Assembly: GCF_918698085.1 (NCBI RefSeq)
Contig: NZ_CAKKLP010000015.1
Span: forward strand, 1 to 64,000
Direction of reading: 5' to 3'
DNA: 64,000 bases
From: Chryseobacterium sp. Bi04
Lineage (GTDB): Bacteria; Bacteroidota; Bacteroidia; Flavobacteriales; Weeksellaceae
A program made the translations under genes and the position numbers. Each line of letters opens with the position of its first letter. Position 1 is the stretch's first letter. Positions 24,712 through 33,056 of this stretch are shown piece after piece. Below the pieces are notes generated by a model that did not search any database, was not told the origin of the DNA, and worked only from the letters and a program-made list of their open reading frames with translations.

Positions 24712-24933
24712 GTTTAAACTAATTAAAAATTTAGTCGCAAAAGCTGAATGAAAACTTATAAACACTTTAGTTTTATTTTAAGTTTAAACTGTTTAAAAAT
24801 AAAAGTACACTTAATCAAAAAAAAAATTGATTTTTTAAAACTTACATGAGATTATTTTCACAGTTTTATTAAAGAAACTTGTGACTCTTGACTATTGAAT
24901 CTTCGATTTGCGGTTAAAAAAAAAAGTATAAAC
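24712..24933. repeat. Dispersed intergenic element, copy B
   Basis: A 222-bp stretch starting GTTTAAACT and ending AGTATAAAC. It aligns end to end with 1397-1631, in the same orientation, with scattered substitutions and a deletion of about 15 nt around 24871-24880. No ORF is plausible. The A-runs at 24818-24827 and 24915-24925 look expanded. Confidence 0.75.
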
Positions 24934-25155
24934 AGGTTCCTTCTTAAACTCTTTATATTCAAAAATAATATTACTATCAAAAGTTAGAAAGAATACCCTG
25001 TTATTTTATATTTTTCTTCTCAAACTCTGGTCAATTTAAAATATGCGTATTTAATCAGCTGAATTTTCCTAGTCTCAGGCTTTAATCCTAAAGATAGTCT
25101 TTTAAGATGTTTATAACCTGTCTGCGCAATTCATTTACCTACTGCTATAATTAAA

Positions 25156-25183
25156 AAAACCAATGAGAAGACTCATTGGTTTT
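25156..25183 (-). terminator. Terminator of the secreted protein pair
   Basis: A perfect 12-bp stem (AAAACCAATGAG at 25156-25167, CTCATTGGTTTT at 25172-25183) with a 4-nt loop is followed by Ts on the minus strand. Confidence 0.85.
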
Positions 25184-25203
25184 ATATGTAATTAAATTAA
25201 TTT

Positions 25204-25914
25204 TTAGTTTTTCAAATACTCTAATACATACTCATATGTATCAGCCGGATAAACTACAGACATACTAGGAGATCCTGTAATAGCATTTCCAGCAGAAGTA
25301 GCTACCGTATAAGAATATAAACTTCTGTCATATACCGTATTTGTTCCAGCTTTATAGATCGTGATTCCATACATAGCGGTCATCCCTGCAGGAGCAGGAA
25401 TATTTACTGCTGTAGAAGTACCTAATGTAGTAAATGCACCTTTAACAGCATATACCTGCTTGTTATTTACTGAAGTATTAGTTATAGTTTCTGTTGTAAG
25501 GATATTCACTTTACCTGCATTAGCATTAGATCCTCCTAATGGCAACCATTTACCCGGAGCAACATCTGTAGACTGACCTGGGTTAGAGAAATAGTAGAAA
25601 CCAGGAGTTACAGCAGTTACTACTCCGTTACCAGTAACAGTATTACCGGTAGCCGTATTGTAAACTACCATACCATCATAAGCTGACGGGAAGTTGATTC
25701 CATCTAAACTAGCTGTTTTAAAAGTAAACTGTGTTAAATCTGTTGATGGGAATAATAATCCTTTTCCATCATTAACAGTTGAGTTATTATTTGTAGAACC
25801 ATCTAAGAAGATGTTCTCATTTGGGAATTGGTTAGTGATAGCCCCGTTGGATAAAACCTGTGCACTTGCATATGTACCTGCTGTCACAAAAAGTGCTAAT
25901 ATTATTTTTTTCAT
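25204..25914 (-). CDS. Secreted protein of unknown function, second of a pair
   Basis: A 236-residue protein with a signal peptide (MKKIILALFVTAGTYASAQ). The mature part is rich in Thr, Ala, Val, Asn and Gly, low in charge, and looks beta-rich. A segment GFYYFSNPGQSTDVAPGKWL resembles the FYYYDSVSSTWKPVGG segment of the neighbour, as in Bacteroidota surface proteins that carry this strand-turn pattern. No T9SS sorting domain is obvious. It follows the neighbour by 33 nt, sharing promoter and terminator. Confidence 0.7.
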   Translation of the reverse strand: MKKIILALFVTAGTYASAQVLSNGAITNQFPNENIFLDGSTNNNSTVNDGKGLLFPSTDLTQFTFKTASLDGINFPSAYDGMVVYNTATGNTVTGNGVVTAVTPGFYYFSNPGQSTDVAPGKWLPLGGSNANAGKVNILTTETITNTSVNNKQVYAVKGAFTTLGTSTAVNIPAPAGMTAMYGITIYKAGTNTVYDRSLYSYTVATSAGNAITGSPSMSVVYPADTYEYVLEYLKN

Positions 25915-25947
25915 TTGCTTAAAGTTAAAAGTTACAATTAAATTCTA

Positions 25948-26625
25948 TTATCTACCTGAAAGTATACCCCATACCTTTACACCAGCCTGGTCAACTGTAA
26001 TAAAACAGAAAGATCCGGCAGAAGTAATTGTAGAAGGATAACCGCCTATAGGTCTAGTAGGTCCAGCTATAGCAGTAACATCCCATCCAATATTTCCGGG
26101 TCCGTTAGCAGATACACATCTAACCGAGTTTAAAGGAAGTGTTGTAGCATCCGGTAATTTTAACAGACTACTTCCACCCATTGAAGTTGCAACGATTGAA
26201 TAATCATCAGCAGCCCATGCAATAGCAGTAGGTGTTGCATGAAGTCTACCCTTCTGAACTTGGAAGTTTGGAGTAGAATTTCCTCCTCCTCCTACAGGTT
26301 TCCATGTAGAAGATACAGAATCATAATAATAGAATCCAACGGCAGTCACATTTGCTGTTTTAGTGGTAGTTGTACCATCAACAGCAGTAATATAAGTAAG
26401 CGCACCGTTCTGATCAGCAGTATAAGCATTATTTTTAGCTGCCAGCTGATCTTCAGTTAAACGAGGGACCAATAAAGCATCAGGTCTTGCATTGTCAGTA
26501 GTATTAGCTACTACATCTAAAGTTGCGGCAGGTGTGGTTGTGTTAATCCCCACGCGCCCTTGCTGAGCCTTGGAAAGTGCCGAAAGGCAAACAAGCATAG
26601 TTGCTGTGAATAAAAATTTTTTCAT
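25948..26625 (-). CDS. Secreted protein of unknown function, first of a pair
   Basis: A 225-residue protein with a signal peptide (MKKFLFTATMLVCLSALSKA). The mature start GRVGINTTTPAATLDVVAN is the signature seen at the start of many Bacteroidota surface and tail-fibre-like proteins. Then come PRLTEDQLAAKNNAYT and FYYYDSVSSTWKPVGGGG. The C-terminal half (YSIVATSMGGSSLLKLPDAT) looks like a beta-rich domain. I cannot assign a function. A full promoter lies 90 nt upstream. Confidence 0.7.
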   Translation of the reverse strand: MKKFLFTATMLVCLSALSKAQQGRVGINTTTPAATLDVVANTTDNARPDALLVPRLTEDQLAAKNNAYTADQNGALTYITAVDGTTTTKTANVTAVGFYYYDSVSSTWKPVGGGGNSTPNFQVQKGRLHATPTAIAWAADDYSIVATSMGGSSLLKLPDATTLPLNSVRCVSANGPGNIGWDVTAIAGPTRPIGGYPSTITSAGSFCFITVDQAGVKVWGILSGR

Positions 26626-26714
26626 AAGTTTTTAAAGATTTTAATTACATTATTTTCATCAGTATTTTTAAAAGAAACGAATCCCAACTTGTGATTCTTC
26701 CTAGTTAATATAGA

Positions 26715-26746
26715 CAAAGATAGTACATTATAGTCAATTTAAACAA
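26715..26746 (-). promoter_or_regulatory. Promoter of the secreted protein pair
   Basis: On the minus strand TTG (26746-26744), a 21-nt spacer and TATCTTTG (26722-26715) fit the Flavobacteriia promoter. The expected leader is about 85 nt. Confidence 0.6.
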
Positions 26747-27008
26747 TATTTCAAACAAATAACTTATTAAGAGTATATATTTAAAAATATTGCTTATGGC
26801 GCAAATTTAAGACATAATTTTTTAATTTGTATACTTTATAAAATAAAATTAAAAAATCTTAATATCGCAAAAGTGCAAACAATTGAAAACCAACAATATA
26901 AAAATTAACAGAAACAGAATATTTATGTTAATTTTCATTAATATATTTTTATTTCAGGTCTGAAAGTCAAATTCAATACTGCTGATAATCAAGACTAAAT
27001 AAAAATGA
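26747..27008. other. AT-rich intergenic stretch
   Basis: Between the secreted-pair promoter and the rimO stop codon I see no ORF, hairpin or repeat that stands out. It is strongly AT-rich. Confidence 0.4.
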
Positions 27009-28310
27009 TTACACCAATTCTCCGTATAGGTCAAATTCTTCAGCTGAGGTAATCTTCACTTCTGCAAATTCTCCTATAGAGATATAGGTTTCTTCAGCTG
27101 AAACCAAAACTGTGTTATCTACATCCGGAGAGTCATATTCTGTTCTTCCGATAAAGTAATTTCCTTCTTTACGGTCAAAGACACATGTAAAGGTTTTACC
27201 TATTTTTTCCTGATTTTTTTCCCATGAAATTTGTGACTGCAATTCCATGATTTCTTCTACCCTTGCCTCTTTTACTTCCTGTGGAATATCATCTTCCAAT
27301 ACATGGGCCGTTGTATTTTCTTCATGTGAATAGGTAAAGCATCCTAATCTATCAAATTTTTGTTCTCTTACCCAGTCTTTAAGTTCCTGGAACCTCTCTT
27401 GGGTTTCGCCTGGATATCCTACAATTAAAGTCGTTCTAATAGCCATATCCGGAACTTTCTCTCTGAATTTTGCTAAAAGCGCATCTGTTTTTTCATGGGT
27501 AGTTCCTCTCTTCATAGATTTCAAAAGATCTGAATTGATATGCTGAAGGGGAATATCGATATAATTACATACTTTCGGTTCTTCACGGATGATATCCAGA
27601 ACATCTTCAGGAAATCCACTTGGGAAAGCATAGTGAAGACGAATCCATTCTATTCCCTCTACTTTTACCAATTCTTTTAAAAGATCTCCAAGTGCACGTC
27701 TTTTGTACAGATCTAATCCATAATAGGTAAGATCCTGAGCAATAAGAATCAATTCTTTTGTTCCTTTTTTAGCCAGTTTCTGAGCTTCAGTAACTAATTT
27801 TTCGATAGGTGTTGAAATATGTCCACCTCTCATCAAAGGAATAGCACAGAATGAACAAGGTCTGTCACAGCCTTCTGAGATTTTAAGGTAAGCATAATGT
27901 TTAGGAGTGGTTGTCAACCTTTCTCCAACTAATTCGTGTTTATAATCTGCTCCAAGATGCTTTAAGAGAATAGGAAGGTCTCTTGTTCCAAAATATTGGT
28001 CTACATCTGGAATTTCTCTTATCAAATCCGGCTTGTACCTTTCAGAAAGACACCCTGTAACGAATACTTTCTCCACTTCTCCTCTGTTTTTAGCTTCTAC
28101 ATAATCAAGAATTGTATTGATAGATTCTTCTTTGGCATTATCTATGAATCCACAGGTGTTAATGACTACAATATCACCACGGTCTTCGTGAACCACCTCT
28201 TTGCCATTTGCTTTCAATTGGCTCATTAAAACTTCAGAATCATATACATTCTTGGAGCATCCAAGAGTAACTACATTGATTTTCTTCTTCCCTACAGATT
28301 TTGTGCGCAT
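27009..28310 (-). CDS. rimO: Ribosomal protein S12 methylthiotransferase RimO
   Basis: A 433-residue radical-SAM enzyme that methylthiolates Asp of ribosomal protein S12. The N-terminal MTTase domain has VVTLGCSKNVYDSEVL and INTCGFIDNAKEESI, the radical-SAM cluster motif is CDRPCSFCAIP, and a C-terminal TRAM domain ends near FDLYGELV. The frame opens upstream at a TTG (28397) but that extension runs across a terminator hairpin, and the conserved start is the ATG at 28310. It lies just after the polysaccharide locus but is separated from it by a terminator. Confidence 0.95.
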   Translation of the reverse strand: MRTKSVGKKKINVVTLGCSKNVYDSEVLMSQLKANGKEVVHEDRGDIVVINTCGFIDNAKEESINTILDYVEAKNRGEVEKVFVTGCLSERYKPDLIREIPDVDQYFGTRDLPILLKHLGADYKHELVGERLTTTPKHYAYLKISEGCDRPCSFCAIPLMRGGHISTPIEKLVTEAQKLAKKGTKELILIAQDLTYYGLDLYKRRALGDLLKELVKVEGIEWIRLHYAFPSGFPEDVLDIIREEPKVCNYIDIPLQHINSDLLKSMKRGTTHEKTDALLAKFREKVPDMAIRTTLIVGYPGETQERFQELKDWVREQKFDRLGCFTYSHEENTTAHVLEDDIPQEVKEARVEEIMELQSQISWEKNQEKIGKTFTCVFDRKEGNYFIGRTEYDSPDVDNTVLVSAEETYISIGEFAEVKITSAEEFDLYGELV

Positions 28311-28360
28311 CTTTTTGATTTTGAGTGTGCAAAGATACAAAATATTGAAGAGTAAAAAAT

Positions 28361-28394
28361 TAAAAAATAAAAACCACTTTAGAAAAGTGGTTTT
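28361..28394 (-). terminator. Terminator of the polysaccharide locus
   Basis: An 11-bp stem (AAAACCACTTT at 28370-28380, AAAGTGGTTTT at 28384-28394) is followed on the minus strand by TTATTTTTTAATTTTTTA. It lies directly after rmlC. Confidence 0.85.
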
Positions 28395-28405
28395 CAATAT
28401 CTTAT

Positions 28406-28951
28406 TTAAAAGTTTCCTTCAGCAAACGTAGGCAGGATTCTATCTTTATCTGAAAGCTGAACTACATCCAACGGTAACTTCCAGTCTATATTCAATTCAG
28501 AATCATTCCAGATAACACTTCCTTCTGATTCTTTATTATAAAAGTTATCGCATTTATATGAAAAAACAGCCGTTTCACTTAATACAGAGAAGCCATGTCC
28601 AAATCCTCTTGGTACATAGAGTTGCAATTTATTTTCGGGAGTAAGCTCAACACCATACCACTGGCCAAAAGTAGGAGAATCTCTACGAAGGTCCACAGCA
28701 ACATCAAAAACTCTTCCTTCAAGACAAGATACCAACTTTGCCTGTGCATGTTCCCCTTTTTGAAGATGCAATCCTCTCAATACACCATAAGAAGACTTCG
28801 AAATATTGTCCTGTACAAAATGACCGTTCATTCCCGTCAACTCTTCAAATCTTTTCTCGTTATACTTTTCAAAAAAGTAACCTCTCTCATCTTCGAAAAT
28901 AGTAGGTTCTATTACGTAGCAATCTTTTAAGGAAGTTTCTTTTATTTTCAT
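28406..28951 (-). CDS. rfbC: dTDP-4-dehydrorhamnose 3,5-epimerase
   Basis: A 181-residue cupin enzyme (RmlC) acting on dTDP-4-keto-6-deoxyglucose. The catalytic His is in RGLHLQKGEHAQAKLVS, the Tyr in SYKCDNFYNKESEGSVIWND, and PRGFGHGFSVLSE is the family motif. It is the last gene of the polysaccharide locus. The dTDP-sugar partners RmlA, RmlB and RmlD are not in the window, so the pathway must draw on genes elsewhere, or this product feeds another sugar. Confidence 0.93.
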   Translation of the reverse strand: MKIKETSLKDCYVIEPTIFEDERGYFFEKYNEKRFEELTGMNGHFVQDNISKSSYGVLRGLHLQKGEHAQAKLVSCLEGRVFDVAVDLRRDSPTFGQWYGVELTPENKLQLYVPRGFGHGFSVLSETAVFSYKCDNFYNKESEGSVIWNDSELNIDWKLPLDVVQLSDKDRILPTFAEGNF

Positions 28952-28969
28952 ATTTAGGTTTTAATTTTT

Positions 28970-29935
28970 TTATAAACTGTATTTCTTTTTTAAGCTCAAT
29001 TTTAATCCCAGATATACACCACCTGCAGGAATAAAAACAATTAATACAATAGCCCAAATTGGCAAGTGCGAATGTATTAAAAATATATTTATGAATAATT
29101 GTACTAGAGCGTAAACACTGCTGATAACTAAATGAGAGACTTTTTCCTCATTGGCGAAAAGCTGATATAAATGCCTTCTATGGGCCTCGAAAATATTTTC
29201 TTTTAATACTATTCTTTCAATAATGGTAAGTACTACTTCCATTCCGTAGATGGCTAAAAGTAAGATGTATTTATATTCACCTGTTCTCATAATCAGCAAT
29301 GTAATGAGCCCAATTACCCAAAAGCCAATCCCCATACTTCCTACATCACCGGCAAAACATTTTGCTTTTTTTCTGAAATTAAAAAACAAAAAAACAAGAC
29401 ATGCCAATATGGGATAATAAATAAAATCATGGTCTGTAAACTGAATAACCTCTCTGTTGATATATGCCAGAGACCCCAGGGTAACCAAACTGTAGATCCC
29501 TGTCATTCCATTAATACCATCCATAAAGTTATAGGCATTGAGTGTCCCTATGATCACAACAAATAATATAGGCCAGACCCAGAAAGGCATTAAGGCAAAG
29601 GCTCCGGTAAAATATAACAGCAAAATAACTGAAATAAGATGAACAGACAGCCTTATTTTATTAGATAATGTTCTAACATCATCAATAAAACTTATTGTAC
29701 ATATGGCAAGCAGACCCAATCCAAAAGACCAATACTCCTCTATTACCAAGCTGGGGTTAAACGACCCAAAAATAATAAATGCAACAGGAAAGATAATTCC
29801 TCCGCCTCTTAAGGTAATCTGTGTATGGGCGCTCCTGTGGTTGGGTTTGTCAATAATATTATATTTATCAGCTATTTTAAAATACAACAGCATTACAATA
29901 AATAAGACAATTATTATAATTATATATTCCATCAT
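28970..29935 (-). CDS. WecA/WbpL-like initiating glycosyl-1-phosphate transferase
   Basis: A 321-residue polytopic enzyme of the MraY/WecA superfamily, which attaches the first sugar-1-phosphate to undecaprenyl phosphate. There are about ten hydrophobic spans. The motifs are NAYNFMDGINGMTG (Mg and substrate) and the HRRHLYQ loop that marks the WecA/WbpL branch. It should start the repeat unit of this locus. Its start overlaps the upstream epimerase stop (ATGATG), so it is coupled to the sugar reductase before it. Confidence 0.88.
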   Translation of the reverse strand: MMEYIIIIIVLFIVMLLYFKIADKYNIIDKPNHRSAHTQITLRGGGIIFPVAFIIFGSFNPSLVIEEYWSFGLGLLAICTISFIDDVRTLSNKIRLSVHLISVILLLYFTGAFALMPFWVWPILFVVIIGTLNAYNFMDGINGMTGIYSLVTLGSLAYINREVIQFTDHDFIYYPILACLVFLFFNFRKKAKCFAGDVGSMGIGFWVIGLITLLIMRTGEYKYILLLAIYGMEVVLTIIERIVLKENIFEAHRRHLYQLFANEEKVSHLVISSVYALVQLFINIFLIHSHLPIWAIVLIVFIPAGGVYLGLKLSLKKKYSL

Positions 29936-30828
29936 GTGTTTTTAAAGCTTTTTATTGTTTTAAAAAGGCCTTCTTCTGCGGATACAGGAAGTTTTTTTAT
30001 ATGTAAAGCATTTTTAATTTTTTCATTTGAAACCTGATAACTTTCCGTTAGCTTTTTCAATCTTTCAGAATTTAAAGGTAATTTTAAAGCATCACCTAAT
30101 TTTGCTGCTGAAGAAATCATTCCGGAAGGCAGCCTCCACAACTTGCTTTTTCTCCCTGAAGCCTTCCCTATAATTTCTATCAAATCATTTGTAGAGATAC
30201 TTTCATCGTCAGCAAAATTATAAATTCCGGAGGGAATATCTTTATTTTTAAGTATTTCGTGTATTAAAAAGTTTAAATTGTCAATACTCAAAAATGAACG
30301 TTTATTGTCAAAAGCTGCTAACGGCCACGGAACACCCTTTTCTACCACTTTATACAGGAGATTCAGATTTCCTTTATTTCCAGGACCATGGATCATGCAT
30401 GGACGGATAATAAAAAACCTCTTTCCTTCGGGAAGGGTTTTTGATAATAAATATTCTTCAGCCAAAAGCTTAGATTTTCCATAAGACGTCTTAGGGTCGG
30501 ATACATGCCCTTCATCCAAAATTCCATCAACGGTATCTGCTGTTGCTTTTACACTGCTGAAATAAATAAAATCTTTGATATTTGAATCTAAAAATTCATC
30601 AAAAAGTTGAATTGTTAAATCTCTGTTTACCTTAAAATATTCTTCCTCAGCAGAAGTATTTGCAGTATCATGAGCTTTTCCCGCAAGATGGATTATTGCA
30701 TCAGCATCAATATTAAAAACGTAACTGCTTCTAAGGGAAAGACCTAAAGCAACAAAATTTTGTTTTTCTAAATATTCAGATAAGTTTTGTCCGACAAATC
30801 CGGAGATCCCTGTGATAAGTATGTTCAT
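29932..30828 (-). CDS. NAD-dependent sugar epimerase/reductase
   Basis: A 298-residue extended short-chain dehydrogenase. The Rossmann motif is LITGISGFVGQNL, the catalytic motif is SYGKSKLLAEEYL (YxxxK), and IIHLAGKAHD is typical of the WbpV/GNE-like group. It is coupled to the WecA-like gene. In Pseudomonas a WbpM-WbpV-WbpL set makes and transfers FucNAc or QuiNAc. A FlaA1/WbpM-type dehydratase also occurs in this locus (45661-47589), so this is likely the reductase of that path. That assignment is inferred. Confidence 0.8.
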   Translation of the reverse strand: MNILITGISGFVGQNLSEYLEKQNFVALGLSLRSSYVFNIDADAIIHLAGKAHDTANTSAEEEYFKVNRDLTIQLFDEFLDSNIKDFIYFSSVKATADTVDGILDEGHVSDPKTSYGKSKLLAEEYLLSKTLPEGKRFFIIRPCMIHGPGNKGNLNLLYKVVEKGVPWPLAAFDNKRSFLSIDNLNFLIHEILKNKDIPSGIYNFADDESISTNDLIEIIGKASGRKSKLWRLPSGMISSAAKLGDALKLPLNSERLKKLTESYQVSNEKIKNALHIKKLPVSAEEGLFKTIKSFKNT

Positions 30829-30829
30829 T

Positions 30830-31978
30830 TTAATAGCCTAATTTTGTATGTATTATATCCCAAACTTTTGTTTCTTCAAAGTTTTCTCTCACAAAACTTC
30901 TACCGTTATCTCCATGAAGTTGCTTCATTTCGGGATTTTCAATATAAAATTCAATTTTTCCTCTAATATCTTCCGCATTATTTTTAATAAAAACACCTGT
31001 TTTATTTTCAATAATTGATTCAGTACATCCTGTAGCTTTAGTTATCAAAACTGGCAAATTCATAGATGATGCCTCCAAAGAAACAGTGGGAAATCCTTCA
31101 CGATAGGTAGGTAGTACAAAAACATCCATTAACTTGAAATATGGAGCTGCATTTAATACAAATCCTGTATTGATAATACGAAGGTCATTTTCAATCATCC
31201 TTTTTGATTCTTCGCTAATTGAATCTCTTTCTTCAATTGGCCCCACTAAAAGAAGCTTTATGTGATCGTATTCTTCTCTAAGGGTTTTCCATGCTTCAAT
31301 AAGTTCATTAATCCCTTTATCTTTTACCAATCTTCCAACATAGCCTATTACAAAATCTTTGTCTGTAATTTTAGTCTGGTTCCTAATATCTTTTATCAGG
31401 TATTCATCTTGTTTTTCCGGATTAAATTTATTTTCCGTATCTATTCCGTTACAAGTACCTAAACCTAAGATAATATTCTTAGATGGATTATTTAATTTAT
31501 CGTGTTCGCTTATTTTTTTGACAGAATTGCTTACGCAAACAACTTTTTTCGCCAATGTGCCTGAAAGTCTGTCAATATTTTTGAGCAGAAACCTCTTGAG
31601 ACCTTTACTTGTTTCATAGATAATCCCATGTCTAAAATATACTCTGTTATTGACTCCTGCAAAAAAAGCGGCAATCATTGCAACCATTCCACCTTTTGGG
31701 GTGTGACCTATAACTGTATCAATATTATTGTCCTTTATGAATTTATAAATCTTAAATATTGCTTTTAAATCAGTAATGGGACTAATGCGCCGCGTTACAT
31801 TGACGGCAAATGGAGTATAATTTAGCGATTCACTGAGCTGAAAAAATTCATCAGAAGGGCTACAACCTAAGAAATATTGGTTTGATGTTTTTTCTTTGAG
31901 ATAAGAAAACTGTTTTCCAAAAAAATGATTTATAACAAAAGAAACAGTTATAATATGTAGAACTTTTTTGTTACTCAT
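30830..31978 (-). CDS. Glycosyltransferase family 4
   Basis: A 382-residue GT-B enzyme. The N-terminal domain begins KVLHIITVSFVINHF. The sugar-nucleotide domain has GYVGRLVKDKGINELIEAW and the EX7E-like YREGFPTVSLEASSMNLPV. It is one of four glycosyltransferases in the locus besides the initiating enzyme. Its donor and acceptor cannot be read from sequence. It overlaps the upstream glycosyltransferase by 8 nt. Confidence 0.85.
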   Translation of the reverse strand: MSNKKVLHIITVSFVINHFFGKQFSYLKEKTSNQYFLGCSPSDEFFQLSESLNYTPFAVNVTRRISPITDLKAIFKIYKFIKDNNIDTVIGHTPKGGMVAMIAAFFAGVNNRVYFRHGIIYETSKGLKRFLLKNIDRLSGTLAKKVVCVSNSVKKISEHDKLNNPSKNIILGLGTCNGIDTENKFNPEKQDEYLIKDIRNQTKITDKDFVIGYVGRLVKDKGINELIEAWKTLREEYDHIKLLLVGPIEERDSISEESKRMIENDLRIINTGFVLNAAPYFKLMDVFVLPTYREGFPTVSLEASSMNLPVLITKATGCTESIIENKTGVFIKNNAEDIRGKIEFYIENPEMKQLHGDNGRSFVRENFEETKVWDIIHTKLGY

Positions 31979-33056
31979 TTATAAGATTTTTATAAAGACT
32001 ATAGTGATTGGAGACCATTATTTGCACATCATAATTCTTAGAACGTTCAAGTGCATATTTTTGCATTTTTAAATAATGAATTTTATCAGTAATTAATTTT
32101 TCAATTTTTTTTGCCAAATCAACTTCATCCTCTCTCTCAAATAACAAGTCGGGGGTTCCTATTACCTCAGCTAATCCGGAAACATTCGATCCTATTATAG
32201 GTATTCCTGCTGCCATAGCCTCTACGGCAGCTAAACCAAATCCTTCCCAGTGAGAGCTTAATATTGCTATATCCGACATCTTTAATAATGAATAAACATC
32301 TTCTCGAATGCCTAAAAAATTAACTCGCTCTTGTAAATGAAGTGAATTCATCAAAATTTTTAATTGTTCTTTTCTTGCTCCTTCTCCAACCAAAATTAAT
32401 TTGTAGTTTTCAGGTAATTTTTGCATAGTTTTAATAACTGTATCCTGATCTTTTTCATTTCTGAAAGCCGCAACCATTATTAACAGAACATCTGTCTGGT
32501 TATATCCAAAATTTAATTTATCATATTTAATAGCATTTTTAATTTTTTCAAGATTAACTCCATTTTCAATAACAAGTAGTTTTGAATGATCAATCCGAAG
32601 CTTCTCTATTAAAATGTTCTTAACTTGTGGGGTAATGCATATAATTTTAGAATAATATTTATCTATAAATTTTTCAGCAAATCTGAGTTTGGGATTATTT
32701 AGTCTTTTATTCCCCGTACTATGTTCAGTAAATAATAACTTAATCTTAGAAAAAGATAAAATTTTTGCTAAAACAACAAAATATTGAGCAGGAAACAAAT
32801 GAACGTGAACCAAATCATATTTTTTCAAATAAGGTATCATCTTAAAGATATATTTGGGATTGTAATAAGAATCTCCCAAACTAAATATTTTTGTTATGCC
32901 TAACTTTTCGAGCTGATAATAGAATGGAGTTTTATTACCGTTCAGCAATAAAACATCTACTACAAAACCACGCTCGACTAGTAAAGGAACTATTTCTACC
33001 AAATTTTTTTCAGCACCTCCTATGCTCAAACAGTCAATCACTTGAAGAATTCTCAT
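31971..33056 (-). CDS. Glycosyltransferase family 4
   Basis: A 361-residue GT-B enzyme. It has GGAEKNLVEIVPLLVERG (acceptor side), MVAAFRNEKDQDTVI, and the donor-binding SHWEGFGLAAVEAMAAGIPI. It should add one sugar to the lipid-linked repeat unit at the cytoplasmic membrane face. It overlaps the beta-helix gene stop by 4 nt and the next glycosyltransferase start by 8 nt. Confidence 0.85.
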   Translation of the reverse strand: MRILQVIDCLSIGGAEKNLVEIVPLLVERGFVVDVLLLNGNKTPFYYQLEKLGITKIFSLGDSYYNPKYIFKMIPYLKKYDLVHVHLFPAQYFVVLAKILSFSKIKLLFTEHSTGNKRLNNPKLRFAEKFIDKYYSKIICITPQVKNILIEKLRIDHSKLLVIENGVNLEKIKNAIKYDKLNFGYNQTDVLLIMVAAFRNEKDQDTVIKTMQKLPENYKLILVGEGARKEQLKILMNSLHLQERVNFLGIREDVYSLLKMSDIAILSSHWEGFGLAAVEAMAAGIPIIGSNVSGLAEVIGTPDLLFEREDEVDLAKKIEKLITDKIHYLKMQKYALERSKNYDVQIMVSNHYSLYKNLINE

